The notes below the pieces were generated by a model, which worked only from the letters and a program-made list of their open reading frames with translations, did no database searches and had not been told where the DNA came from. 14,914 nt of DNA from Pseudomonadota bacterium (lineage in GTDB: Bacteria; Pseudomonadota; Alphaproteobacteria; Acetobacterales; Acetobacteraceae): positions 1-14,914 of the forward strand of contig JAJZCS010000022.1 in NCBI GenBank assembly GCA_021829055.1, written 5' to 3'. Position numbers and translations under genes: made by a program. Shown here in pieces: positions 1-7,529 of the stretch. How positions within the stretch are numbered: position 1 is the stretch's first letter; each line of letters opens with the position of its first letter.

Positions 1-336
1 CTCAGCGCGGCCAAATTCCTGATGATCGGATCGCTCAACCGTTCCCCCGAGCTGGGTACACATTATCTGCTCGCCGTAACAGATGCCGAGCACCGGTATT
101 CCTGCCTGGAAAACAAATTGTGGGGCGCGAGGCGTCTCTTGGCTGGTGGCGGTGGCAGGCCCGCCGGAAAGTACGATGCCTTTCGGGGAAAAGGCTGCTA
201 TCGCTGTGGGATCGGCATTAAACGGCCAAATCTCACAAAATACGCCCGCTTCGCGAAGGCGACGGGCAATCAACTGGGTAACTTGACTGCCAAAATCAAG
301 AACGAGAATGCGATCATCAATAGCGGGCGTGCTCAT
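1..336 (-). CDS. guaA: GMP synthase (glutamine-hydrolysing), N-terminal part, cut by window edge
   Basis: GuaA converts XMP to GMP using glutamine-derived ammonia and ATP, the last step of guanine nucleotide synthesis, in the cytoplasm. The 112 visible codons are the N-terminal class I glutamine amidotransferase domain. They show the opening strand with [20 protein letters not shown], then VLSGGPA, then the nucleophile elbow GICYGEQ, whose Cys is the catalytic nucleophile, followed by [18 protein letters not shown]. The synthetase domains lie beyond the left edge. The start at 336 is the only one possible: the same frame has a TGA two codons upstream, and [16 protein letters not shown] aligns with the usual GuaA N-terminus. 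No good Shine-Dalgarno is visible. The start codon lies in the 3' arm of a perfect inverted repeat (listed separately). Genes to its right run in the same direction. The call is very secure. Confidence 0.95.
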   Translation of the reverse strand, partial: MSTPAIDDRILVLDFGSQVTQLIARRLREAGVFCEIWPFNADPTAIAAFSPKGIVLSGGPATATSQETPRAPQFVFQAGIPVLGICYGEQIMCTQLGGTVERSDHQEFGRAE

Positions 337-356
337 ACCATGTCATGAGCACGCCC
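325..356 (-). promoter_or_regulatory. Perfect 12-bp hairpin enclosing the guaA start codon
   Basis: Bases 325-336 and 345-356 are perfect inverted repeats (arm GGGCGTGCTCAT) separated by 8 nt. Read on the minus strand, the 3' arm is the ATG plus the first three codons of guaA, so in the mRNA the start codon would sit in a very stable GC-rich stem. The structure is seen directly. A role in translational control is inference. Confidence 0.6.
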
Positions 357-392
357 CGCGCGGCGGTTCAATCCCCCCGCGCGGCGGCGGTT
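354..392. repeat. Short GC-rich direct repeat between guaA and the hydrolase gene
   Basis: The unit CCCCGCGCGGCGGTT at 354-368 recurs at 375-392 with one extra CGG. It lies in the roughly 170-bp gap between guaA and the hydrolase gene. I see no gene in this gap. Further right, 456-467 is a 12-bp palindrome without a loop, so it is not a convincing terminator. Confidence 0.45.
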
Positions 393-507
393 AGCTATCA
401 GCCAGTCGTCGAGAATGCGTAATCCATAACGTGGCGCTGTCGTTGCCTAGGATGCAAGCGGCCGCTTTTCGCCGAATCAGCCACGGGGTTTTGCAAAGAG
501 CCTCGAT

Positions 508-1173
508 TCAGCTCAGATGTTCGGCGAGAAATGCCAAGCTCCGATGAAGTGCTATCTCGTTGGCTCTGGCATCGAAGCTCTGCCGTTCTTCGCACCCAAA
601 TCCATGACCAGCGTCCCGATAGACATACGTAGGCACATTCGGATGCGTTTTGCGGATTGCCTCAACATCAGCAAGCGGAATGCTTTGGTCCGCAGCACCA
701 AAGTGCAGTTGGACGGGGCAGTGTGGCACGGCATGCCTGCTGGCCGCAATGCCAGCACCATACCAACCAACGGCTGCGTTAAAGGCCTTTGTTCTAGTTG
801 CGCCCCACCAAGCGATCGTACCACCCCAGCAATAGCCGATGATACCGACGGCCCGCGGCGCAAGTTTCGTCGCAGTTGCCTCGATGTCGCGAATGACCTC
901 GTCTTCGGTTATCTTTTCACGCAGGGCAAGGCCTTTTTGAATTTCGTCGGATGTGTATCCGAGTTCGACGTCGCGCTCTACCCGATCGAAAAGTGCTGGC
1001 GAAAGAACACGGTAACCGAACGAGGCCAACTGATCAGAGACGGCACGCATGTGGTGGTTGACCCCGAAAATCTCTTGGACCACGACCAGGCCGCGTGCAG
1101 CGTTTTCATTTCCGGTGGCGTAGGCCTGAAATTTGTGACCGCACGATGCGGTCAGGGATATCATTTCTCCCAT
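508..1173 (-). CDS. Dienelactone hydrolase family protein
   Basis: A 221-residue alpha/beta hydrolase of the dienelactone hydrolase (DLH, carboxymethylenebutenolidase) family, at the family's usual length. The DLH triad is visible: Cys115 in GYCWGG, Asp162 in AADQSIP and His190 in AGHGF. The Glu in VVQEIFGVN (about residue 34) matches the family's conserved Glu that contacts the nucleophile. There is no signal peptide, so it is probably cytoplasmic. The start at 1173 follows GGAG at a good distance; a second ATG three codons later is possible. The gene overlaps the end of rppH by 13 bp, so the two are probably translated together. No aromatic-degradation genes are nearby, so the true substrate (a lactone or ester) cannot be named. 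The family is certain, the reaction is not. Confidence 0.9.
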   Translation of the reverse strand: MGEMISLTASCGHKFQAYATGNENAARGLVVVQEIFGVNHHMRAVSDQLASFGYRVLSPALFDRVERDVELGYTSDEIQKGLALREKITEDEVIRDIEATATKLAPRAVGIIGYCWGGTIAWWGATRTKAFNAAVGWYGAGIAASRHAVPHCPVQLHFGAADQSIPLADVEAIRKTHPNVPTYVYRDAGHGFGCEERQSFDARANEIALHRSLAFLAEHLS

Positions 1174-1691
1174 GATGACTCTCCGTTGGTTGTGATATGG
1201 TTGGGTTTTGAGAAGACGGCGAAATCACGAGCAACTCGTGCATAGACTGCTCGTTTGAACGGAACAACAAGTTCAGGAATCTCTGCCAAGCTTGCCCAAC
1301 GCCAACAATCGAACTCCGGAAATTCGTGATCGTTCAACCGGATCATGTTATCGCTTCCCATGAAGCGCAGGGCAAACCAGCGTTGCCGTTGCCCACGATG
1401 TCGATTGTTAAAGCGGCGGGCAATTTCGGGTGGAAAGTCGTAAGCAAGCCACTCCGGGATTTCCCCTATTATCTCTGCCGCATCGGTGCCGATCTCTTCA
1501 CGAAGCTCACGAAGAACCGCATCACGCGGCGACTCATTTTCGTCAATGCCACCTTGTGGCAGTTGCCAAGGGTGGTCGACTGTCGCGGCTATATCGGCAC
1601 GGCGCGCAATTAGAACGTACCCCTGCTCGTTGAAAAGAGCCGCACCAACATTCGGACGATATTCATCGAGGGATCCATTGTTTGCATTCAT
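1161..1691 (-). CDS. rppH: RNA pyrophosphohydrolase (Nudix)
   Basis: RppH removes pyrophosphate from 5'-triphosphorylated mRNA, opening it to RNase E-dependent decay. The 176-residue protein begins with YRPNVGAALFN and has PWQLPQGGID leading into a full Nudix box at residues 47-69: Gly47, Glu53, then RELREEIG at 61-68, which supplies the metal-binding glutamates. W(L)AYDFPPEIAR and QRQRWFALRF are typical of the RppH/Ap4A-hydrolase subgroup. The frame is open further upstream to 1817, but the family N-terminus fits ATG 1691, which has AAGGAA about 14 nt before it. It overlaps the downstream hydrolase gene by 13 bp, and a possible small ORF overlaps its 5' end. In alphaproteobacteria rppH is often close to ctpA, as here. 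Confidence 0.93.
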   Translation of the reverse strand: MNANNGSLDEYRPNVGAALFNEQGYVLIARRADIAATVDHPWQLPQGGIDENESPRDAVLRELREEIGTDAAEIIGEIPEWLAYDFPPEIARRFNNRHRGQRQRWFALRFMGSDNMIRLNDHEFPEFDCWRWASLAEIPELVVPFKRAVYARVARDFAVFSKPNHITTNGESSWEK

Positions 1692-1935
1692 GATTTTTAG
1701 GTTGTTTCCTTTGCGTGACCAAAATGGGGTTACACGCACTAAAACTAATCCATGTTTGGAAGGTCTCGTACCAGGCCGCAACCAGCACGGCCGCGCGCGG
1801 GGCGGTATTCCAAGCAAGTTGCCATCGTGCGATGGACTGGGGCTCGGCTCTTTCGAGGAGTGTGAGGGGGTCGGAAAGATAATTCACAGGTTGAACGACC
1901 GTGTCCGCGGCTCGACCTGCGAAACTAGCTCGCAT
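1663..1935 (-). CDS. Possible small hypothetical protein (90 aa) upstream of rppH
   Basis: I do not recognise a family. The ORF begins MRASFAGRAADTVV at ATG 1935 (a GTG at 1944 is also possible), with GGTGG about 6 nt upstream. Its middle is rich in evenly spaced Trp and Ala (ARWQLAWNTAPRAAVLVAAW, then YETFQTW), which looks like an amphipathic helix and unlike random translation. The last residues run out of frame through the rppH ribosome-binding site and its first codons. It could be a real short helical protein or the frameshifted end of a longer, lost gene. The evidence is coding character and position only. Confidence 0.35.
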   Translation of the reverse strand: MRASFAGRAADTVVQPVNYLSDPLTLLERAEPQSIARWQLAWNTAPRAAVLVAAWYETFQTWISFSACNPILVTQRKQPKNHECKQWIPR

Positions 1936-2151
1936 TGCTGCCACCGTTTCTTAGCGGCCGGGAACAGAAAGCCGCACATTGTCATGCTGAAGCCGAGCTA
2001 AAATTCGTCGCTGAGTCGCTAATATTTTTTAGCCTCGTGAAAGAGTTAGTCCAATGGGCTACGGCCAAGGCCACACGAAGCAAGTAACTGCCGCGCGCGC
2101 AGCCGAGAGAGGGATCAGGCTGCGGGGCGCATGGAATCGCATCTTCGGGCC

Positions 2152-3516
2152 TCATTGTGACGCTGGTGTCCTGCGCTCGGCGATCATGGCGTTGGCGAGT
2201 TTTAGCGCCATCTGTAGTTGATAGTCCGTTGCCGGGTTACCAATCTTGAATTTCGGCCAGTTGGATGGTGGGTAAGTAGCAATCGATTTTGCGACTGCGG
2301 GTAAAGGAATCCGCGGCGGCAACGGTGGAGCCTTCAGTCCTGAAGGATTGTGAAAGGCGTGCGGCATGTCGGCTTCACGAAGTATCGGGAAGCGGTCATT
2401 GGATTTTTGGGCTTCGTGGACGACGATGTCGGGTTGCACACCATAATCTTGAATCGACTGGCCGGACGGCGTGTAGTACAGGGCAGTGGTCAGCCGCAGC
2501 GCGCCATGACCAGGGATCGTAAAGATTGTTTGCACAGATCCTTTTCCGAAGCTGCGCGTGCCGAGCACAATGGCGCGGCGATTCTGCTGCAATGCAGCCG
2601 TAACGATCTCAGCTGCCGAGGCCGTTCCGGCGTTGATCATCACAACAAGCGGTGCGCCTTTCGTCAAGTCGCCATTGGCATGTGCATACCATACGGAGTC
2701 GTCGGCCGGATGCCGCCCGTGGGTTGAAACGATCTCACCCGAATTGAGGAAATCATTGGCAACATCCACACCTTGGTCAAGGAGACCTCCCGGGTTGTTG
2801 CGAAGATCAAGTATATAGCCGGCAACCTTGTCATGGCTTTCGGCTTTCAGATGAACGATGGCCTTGTGAATGTCGCGGTTGGCGTTCTGGGCAAACGAGG
2901 CGAGACGAATGTATCCTATGTTTCCATATAGCTTACTCTTGACCGCTTTGACGTGGATTGTTGCCCTGATCAGGGTTGCTATGATCGGCTTGTGCACATC
3001 ATGACGCTTGATGGTCAGGGTGATCTTTGAGCCAACGGGTCCACGCATTTCGTTGACGGCCTTGTTCAGGGACCAACCGATTACGGGTTTTTTATTGATA
3101 GCAACAATCATGTCGCCGGGCTTGATGCCAGCTTTGGCTGCCGGCGTGCCGTCGATCGGGCTGATCACGGTGATAAGCCCCTTTGTTTCCGTTACCTCCA
3201 AACCGAGCCCGCCAAAGTGGCCAGACGTTTCCGCTTGCATGTCAGCATACTGCTGTTCGTTCATGTAAGCGCTATGCGGGTCAAGGCCGGCCAACATGCC
3301 GTTCAAAGCGTCATACACAAGCTTGCTTGCTGGTTCAGGTGTCACATAGTCCGCGCGGACGCGTTCAAAGACATCCCCAAAAAGACTGAGCTGCTGATAT
3401 GTGTTTGAGCCTTTCTGGCCATCTGCCAACGCGCCGTGTACTGTCGGCGCTAAGACACCAAAACAAATTCCTAGAACAAACCCGCTAGCGACCATCAACC
3501 CACTGCGAAGATTCAT
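2152..3516 (-). CDS. ctpA: C-terminal processing protease, S41 family
   Basis: A 454-residue periplasmic serine protease of the CtpA/S41A family, which trims or degrades envelope proteins, often peptidoglycan hydrolases. Residues 1-31 form a signal peptide (hydrophobic GLMVASGFVLGICFGVLAPT). The N-terminal helical segment contains YDALNGMLAGLDPHSAYM. A PDZ domain spans about 97-172 (GLGLEVTE, then AGIKPGDMIVAINKKPV). The protease core has LDLRNNPGG, then catalytic Ser300 in NAGTASAAEIV, with Lys325 and Gln329 in RSFGKGSVQ at the family's 25-residue spacing. GGAGG lies 10 nt before the start. In relatives ctpA usually follows an envC-like gene; here the upstream sequence is transposase debris, so the ancestral neighbour has been lost or moved. 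Confidence 0.95.
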   Translation of the reverse strand: MNLRSGLMVASGFVLGICFGVLAPTVHGALADGQKGSNTYQQLSLFGDVFERVRADYVTPEPASKLVYDALNGMLAGLDPHSAYMNEQQYADMQAETSGHFGGLGLEVTETKGLITVISPIDGTPAAKAGIKPGDMIVAINKKPVIGWSLNKAVNEMRGPVGSKITLTIKRHDVHKPIIATLIRATIHVKAVKSKLYGNIGYIRLASFAQNANRDIHKAIVHLKAESHDKVAGYILDLRNNPGGLLDQGVDVANDFLNSGEIVSTHGRHPADDSVWYAHANGDLTKGAPLVVMINAGTASAAEIVTAALQQNRRAIVLGTRSFGKGSVQTIFTIPGHGALRLTTALYYTPSGQSIQDYGVQPDIVVHEAQKSNDRFPILREADMPHAFHNPSGLKAPPLPPRIPLPAVAKSIATYPPSNWPKFKIGNPATDYQLQMALKLANAMIAERRTPASQ

Positions 3517-3628
3517 CCGATTTCAACCTCCAAAAGCCATACCATCATTAAGATGGTTCCGCAGGAAGTCCAGTCACGACGGAGTTGGTTCCCATAATAG
3601 GGTAGGGTCGGGACAACCCACGTTGTCA

Positions 3629-4260
3629 TCAGGGCCCTGTGGTTGACCTGGTTTTGGTGGGCGCGATGCCGAACCGCTCTTTCAAATCGACCAGCTTCGC
3701 ACGCTTGGCGGAGCGCCCGCCGTTCTGCAGAACAGCATTGAGCTGGTGCGAGGGGGGCTGGATTGCGGAAATCCAGCCGTTCGAGAACCAGTTTCTTTGG
3801 TCGCCCCTGCTTGGCGAGGCGGTTCCGTACCCGGCCGATTCGCGCGGTGCGAAGAAATACCCCCGTACGCCCTGTACCGGCGCCCGACACCGCTTGCTGC
3901 CGCCGGTCGACATTTGGCCGAGACGGGTATCGACCTTCCGGATCCACCGGCAGGCAGCTTCGCCTCGGTAGCGGGCGAGATGCTTGACAGAGATTGAGCG
4001 AAACGCAGCGATCAGCACCAAGCCCATGAAACCATTGGGGCTGTCCATCCGGCTGACGTGGACGCGGTACCCAGATCATCTGATCCGCACACGCATATTC
4101 TCGGGACGAGTGATTGACGGATAGACAGATGCGATTGGCACCGAAACGCCCGCGGACGAGGACACGATCAGGTAAATCGCCTGTGTCCACTTGTATGCGC
4201 GTGCGCGACGTCCGGGTGAATTGGCGCTCGCATCCGGCGTAGCACCAGACCTCGCGGGAC
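3629..4260 (-). pseudogene. Decayed ISXO2-like (IS1595-family) transposase
   Basis: Pieces of an ISXO2-like transposase can be read in different minus-strand frames. Near 4253 is a zinc-ribbon half, EVWCYAGCERQFTRTSRT. Then comes YKWTQAIYLIVSSSAGVS, the helical linker typical of this family. After an apparent internal deletion follows GFMGLVLIAAFRSISVKHLARYRGEA, matching the C-terminal catalytic stretch (usual form ...GVFHSISxKHLxRYLxE). The DDE core between them is largely missing. The frame remains open to a stop at 3629, but the last 70 codons are not recognisable. No flanking repeats were found. The family assignment rests on motif resemblance from memory and is moderate. The remnant ends about 110 bp before ctpA. 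Confidence 0.55.
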
Positions 4261-4456
4261 GGGATTCACCAAGCTCGGCTAGTTAGGCAACGGCTCCGAA
4301 AAATCACTCAATAGCCTAATAGACACACAGCATGTTCCTTATTTGTTCTATATCTCGTGGTGCCATACGTCAACCCGATAGGCCCGCCCATAAGTATGGG
4401 CTGCCCATTAGCGCTACTTTGGCATATCTTTGTTGGCGGTTTTTGTCAGGGGCGTG

Positions 4457-5760
4457 TCACGGTGCCGACATCGCCGAGGCGGAGGCCGTGCGACGAGATT
4501 GAGGATCGCGTTTCTGATGGCCGGCATGGTCGGTTGCGGTGGTGGACCCTCGATTCCTTTTTTTCCGCCCCGCTGCCTGGAGGCGGCGGGATTGGAGGAA
4601 GGCGTAGGCGATCATTGTCATCAGGGCATGTCGATGCAACCCGATCCAGGATCGGCCTTCAAAGTGATCGAGGCCACGTTCCTCTCTTGAGTTGCTGGTG
4701 CGCATGTTCACAGACCCACCTGGCTTTTATTGCGGCAGCCAGCGTCCTGACGGCGGTATCGGCGGGCAGATTTTCGACACAGCGTATTTTTGTTCGCCTG
4801 TCGAACGCCGTTCACCACCGAGCCACACCTCCTCGCCAGGCATGCACTGTACGCGATTATCGAGCATTTGATGCTTATGGCCGTCGGCCACCCGAACACG
4901 GCAGACGGCAAAGAGGCATGTCAGCCCACCTTTCGTGCTGTGACGCCAGGTGATCTCTTGCCATTTTTTTCTCGGCCGGCATGAGCTCCGCGGAGATCGG
5001 AGGCCGGTCAGGGACATGGTATCTCCGGTGTTTCCCCGTTTCTGCAACGGGGAATGACAAGGCAATATCGGCTGGAGAGACGTTTGGGCGCCGCGACAGG
5101 CCCACCGCCCACAGCAAGCCACGCTTGCTCAATGCCTGCGGAAAGACCCCCTTGATCCGTATCCTGCATCGGCAGGCACACAACCGAAACGCGCGCCGGA
5201 AGCGATGACACGGTCGATCTCCTCCAGCGCAATTTCAGGCTTTGTCCGTGCGGCCTGTCGATCCTCCGGTACACGGGCCCGCGCCATGCGTTTGGGATCG
5301 ACCCTCCAACTGTCGGACAGAAATACGACCATCACAAGCACCTCGCGCGCGGCCGCAACCGAAACCAGCAACTGACAATGGGCGGTCCTGCCACGTGCAG
5401 AGGCATCTTGCAGCGCAACGCCAACCGAGTGGCGGCCTTTCTTCGGCAATGCGGTGTCGTCGATGATCAACCAGGCATCCTCGCCGCCAACCAGCGCCAT
5501 CGGCTTCAACCAGCAGAGCTGTTCCCAGAGGAGCTGCATCCCAGACACTGCTGCCGATGAAATGGTGAAGCCGGTCATAATTCACAGCCTTGTCACGGAC
5601 CGCCATCGGCCGAACGCTCTTGCGATCGCCAGGGCCAATCAATGCAGCCACATGGGCAGGAACATATCCGCCGGCACGTGCTGTGCCCAGGCACATCCAT
5701 GAACGGCTCAGGCCAGTGCTCAAGCTCGCCCGACCGCCTCTGTCGTTGTGGCGCTGCCAT
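4457..5760 (-). pseudogene. IS701-family transposase, multiply frameshifted
   Basis: A DDE transposase of IS701 type and near-complete length (about 430 codons), broken by at least six frame changes. Reading from ATG 5760: MAAPQRQRRSGELEHW; next frame, AALIGPGDRKSVRPM and LHHFIGSSVWDAAPL; next, AWLIIDDTALPKKGRHSVGV (first catalytic Asp), RTKPEIALEEIDRV and DAGYGS; next, ALSKRGLLWAVGLSRR; next, GEEVWLGGERRSTGEQKY; next, ADTAVRTLAAAIKARWVCEH; last, GLDHFEGRSWIGLHRHALMT and the stop at 4457. Every family block is present in order, so this is recent decay of one intact gene rather than a mosaic. It cannot make an active enzyme. Confidence 0.88.
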
Positions 5761-5833
5761 GAAGAATTTGGCCCAGAGTGCTTCTCTCCATTCGTGAGAA
5801 TGGATCGCACCATCAAAGTCCGGGATCAAACAC
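4457..5833 (-). mobile_element. Remnant IS701-type insertion sequence
   Basis: The element carries the transposase pseudogene and, 73 bp upstream of its ATG, one end beginning GTGTTTGATCCCGGACTTTG (5833 leftward on the minus strand). The same end occurs at 10459 in a second copy with about 93% identity over about 100 bp. The opposite end could not be found between 4200 and 4457, so the low-coordinate boundary is the stop codon, not a proven terminus. The adjoining bases CTAT at 5834-5837 may be the target. Confidence 0.7.
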
Positions 5834-5837
5834 CTAT

Positions 5838-6105
5838 GGTACTGCCGTGCCCAGAAATTCTTTGCTGCGACCATTGGAAGCGTACCGCCTCTCATGGGCC
5901 TAATTTATCCACTACAGCTTGCATATATGCGACATTAAAGCCGGCACATGTCTTTACGTTTGCATGGATGATTGGTTTTGGTCAGGTTTTGTCCATCGTT
6001 TACCGCGTCTTTGGGAGCTGGTGTTCAGAGCGCGTGCGCGAGCTAATGCTACGTGCTGTTGTGCCCGTCCCGGAAGAACGCAACCAGTATCGGAAAAGGG
6101 CGCGT
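5838..6105. other. Unassigned spacer between IS701 remnant and uppP
   Basis: No gene is recognised. On the minus strand the first about 70 bases read MVAAKNFWARQYH in frame into the IS end, which looks like the truncated tail of another reading frame, possibly older mobile DNA. No clear terminator for uppP is visible. Confidence 0.4.
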
Positions 6106-6951
6106 TTAGAGTCCGAAGGCAAGGAGCATGAGTGTCAACACACCGAAGCTTGCGCAATAGGCCGCAAAAGGGCTGAGTGCCCAACGATCGTGATTATGAA
6201 AGTAGCGCAGAAGAATTGCAGTGGAGATGAATGCAACGGTTCCAGAAGTCAGGGCCGCAACGACTGCGAGGGATAGCATGTGAGCCCCCGCCGCACCGTG
6301 GAAATATATAAGTCGCGGGACCTCCAGCAATGTTGCCCCCGCGATAACCGGGGTTGCCATTAGGAAGCTAAAGCGAGCAGATTCCTCATGATCTAGCCCT
6401 CGTGAAAGCCCGCCGACTATGGTTGCCCCAGAACGTGATAGTCCAGGCAAAAACGCAAGACACTGGAAGAAGCCGATGATAAGAGCGTCGGCGTTGCTCA
6501 TATCGCTGACGGTCTTGGCAGACGCACGCGTACGTAGGCGCTCTCCGGCAAGAAGCACAACGGCATTGGCGATCAAAAAGAGGGCTGCGATCGCGGGTGT
6601 CGCGAATAAATGCTGGATGGGCTTTTTCAGAACAAAGCCGACGATTGAAGCTGGCAAAGTTGCGACGAGAAGGTGAATCAGTAAACGGCGCTGGTTGGTG
6701 TTTTCGAGCGGGCTGAAGCGGCCCAGCAGGCCAAGAAGAATATTAATCCACGCGCGCCAGAAGTAGATTAGCAGCGCACTTGCGGTGCCGACATGAAGCA
6801 TCACTACGAAGGGAAGGAACGACGGCGCCCGCTCATTTATTTGCCAGTGAAGAATCGCCGGAACGATGACCGCATGGCCAAGGCTGGAGACAGGGAAAAG
6901 TTCGGTGGCGCCTTGCATCACTGCAAAAAGCATCGCGGCTATTAAAGTCAT
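6106..6951 (-). CDS. uppP: Undecaprenyl-diphosphate phosphatase
   Basis: UppP (BacA) dephosphorylates undecaprenyl pyrophosphate at the outer face of the inner membrane, recycling the lipid carrier for peptidoglycan and other surface polymers; extra copies give bacitracin resistance. The protein has 281 residues, close to the usual 265-280, and is strongly hydrophobic along its length. Both signature regions are present: QGATELFPVSSLGH at 13-26 with catalytic Glu17, and PGLSRSGATI at 169-178 with the essential Arg173. The usual EFLP is ELFP here, a conservative swap. GGAGC lies 5 nt before the start. It is transcribed away from the YbjQ-PspA operon across a 578-bp gap, which places two cell-envelope functions back to back. 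The call is secure. Confidence 0.95.
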   Translation of the reverse strand: MTLIAAMLFAVMQGATELFPVSSLGHAVIVPAILHWQINERAPSFLPFVVMLHVGTASALLIYFWRAWINILLGLLGRFSPLENTNQRRLLIHLLVATLPASIVGFVLKKPIQHLFATPAIAALFLIANAVVLLAGERLRTRASAKTVSDMSNADALIIGFFQCLAFLPGLSRSGATIVGGLSRGLDHEESARFSFLMATPVIAGATLLEVPRLIYFHGAAGAHMLSLAVVAALTSGTVAFISTAILLRYFHNHDRWALSPFAAYCASFGVLTLMLLAFGL

Positions 6952-7529
6952 TGCTGCTCCATGAATCGAGACTGAGCTTCAGTGGCAAAATGCTGGCGGC
7001 ATGGCAATTCGCAATTACGAATAATTAGCGTTTCCCAGACGCGGTTTTGATGCGGAAACGACAAATAATGTCGACGCCGCCTCTGTGACGCGACTGCCAA
7101 AGCAGGTTGAACATATGGTCGACGATTGGTAACTAGATAAATAGAGGAGGTCACACGTGTCGTTTCGGTGGTCGCAATAACGATCACGCCGTCTCCAGTC
7201 AGGTCACAAAAAAACTACTACACTCGCGCAGATTGGCAGGCCGTCGCTTGCTTGGCTCGGCAAGCGATTAAAAGGCACGAAGGACACGAACACAAGGCGT
7301 CAGCGGAGAGCTGACATTATACAAAATAGGACTCTACCTCGCTGCACTTGCTACGCAGGTGAAATTTTTAGTTTCGCGCAATGTTTCTTATCGATTATTG
7401 GCCCGAGTTCTTCAGTGGGGCTTGACCTTGGCTTTGAAACAGATACGCTAATTTAGAGTAAATATTCATATCTAGTGTATCTGATGGGTTTTTCTGTCGG
7501 ATCTCACGAAATCGGGAGCAAGAATTGTC
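6952..7529. other. Divergent intergenic region between uppP and the YbjQ-PspA operon
   Basis: No convincing gene is present; short frames here have neither family resemblance nor good start signals. It holds two small hairpins: stem TCGCTTGC/GCAAGCGA at 7244-7267 (8 bp, 8-nt loop) and GTCAGC/GCTGAC at 7299-7315 with loop GGAGA. Neither is followed by a T-run. The last 110 bp carry the inverted repeat at 7441-7482 and a possible weak promoter (TTGACC at 7422, GCTAAT at 7447, spacer 19, so doubtful). I see no sigma-54 -24/-12 element of the kind that drives classical pspA. Confidence 0.5.
7441..7482. promoter_or_regulatory. Inverted repeat upstream of the YbjQ-PspA operon
   Basis: AGATACGCTA (7441-7450) and TAGTGTATCT (7473-7482) are inverted copies matching at 9 of 10 positions, with the mismatch a G-U pair in RNA. 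Their centres are 32 bp apart, about three helical turns, and the right arm ends 47 bp before the first start codon. It could be a dimeric operator or a 5' leader hairpin. The repeat is seen directly; its role is inferred. Confidence 0.4.

Noticed and set aside
361..380. GGTTCAATCCCCC resembling a tRNA T-arm
   Set aside because: No acceptor, D-arm or anticodon arm can be built around it on either strand.
456..467. Palindrome AAGCGGCCGCTT as a terminator
   Set aside because: It has no loop and no following T-run in either direction; it is simply a palindrome containing a NotI site.
517..1245. Long plus-strand ORF (242 codons) opposite the hydrolase and rppH genes
   Set aside because: It is antisense to a hydrolase with an intact catalytic triad and shows no family motif of its own.
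4283..4319. TTAGGC/GCCTAA inverted repeat as the missing end of the IS701 element or a terminator
   Set aside because: It does not match the GTGTTTGATCCC end, the loop is about 25 nt and no T-run follows.
4357..4953. Plus-strand 198-codon ORF in the IS region
   Set aside because: It is the antisense shadow of the frameshifted IS701 transposase.
6948..7187. 79-codon minus ORF whose stop overlaps the uppP start as ATGA
   Set aside because: The overlap is suggestive, but the peptide is compositionally odd, has no recognisable fold or ribosome site, and uppP has its own good ribosome site.
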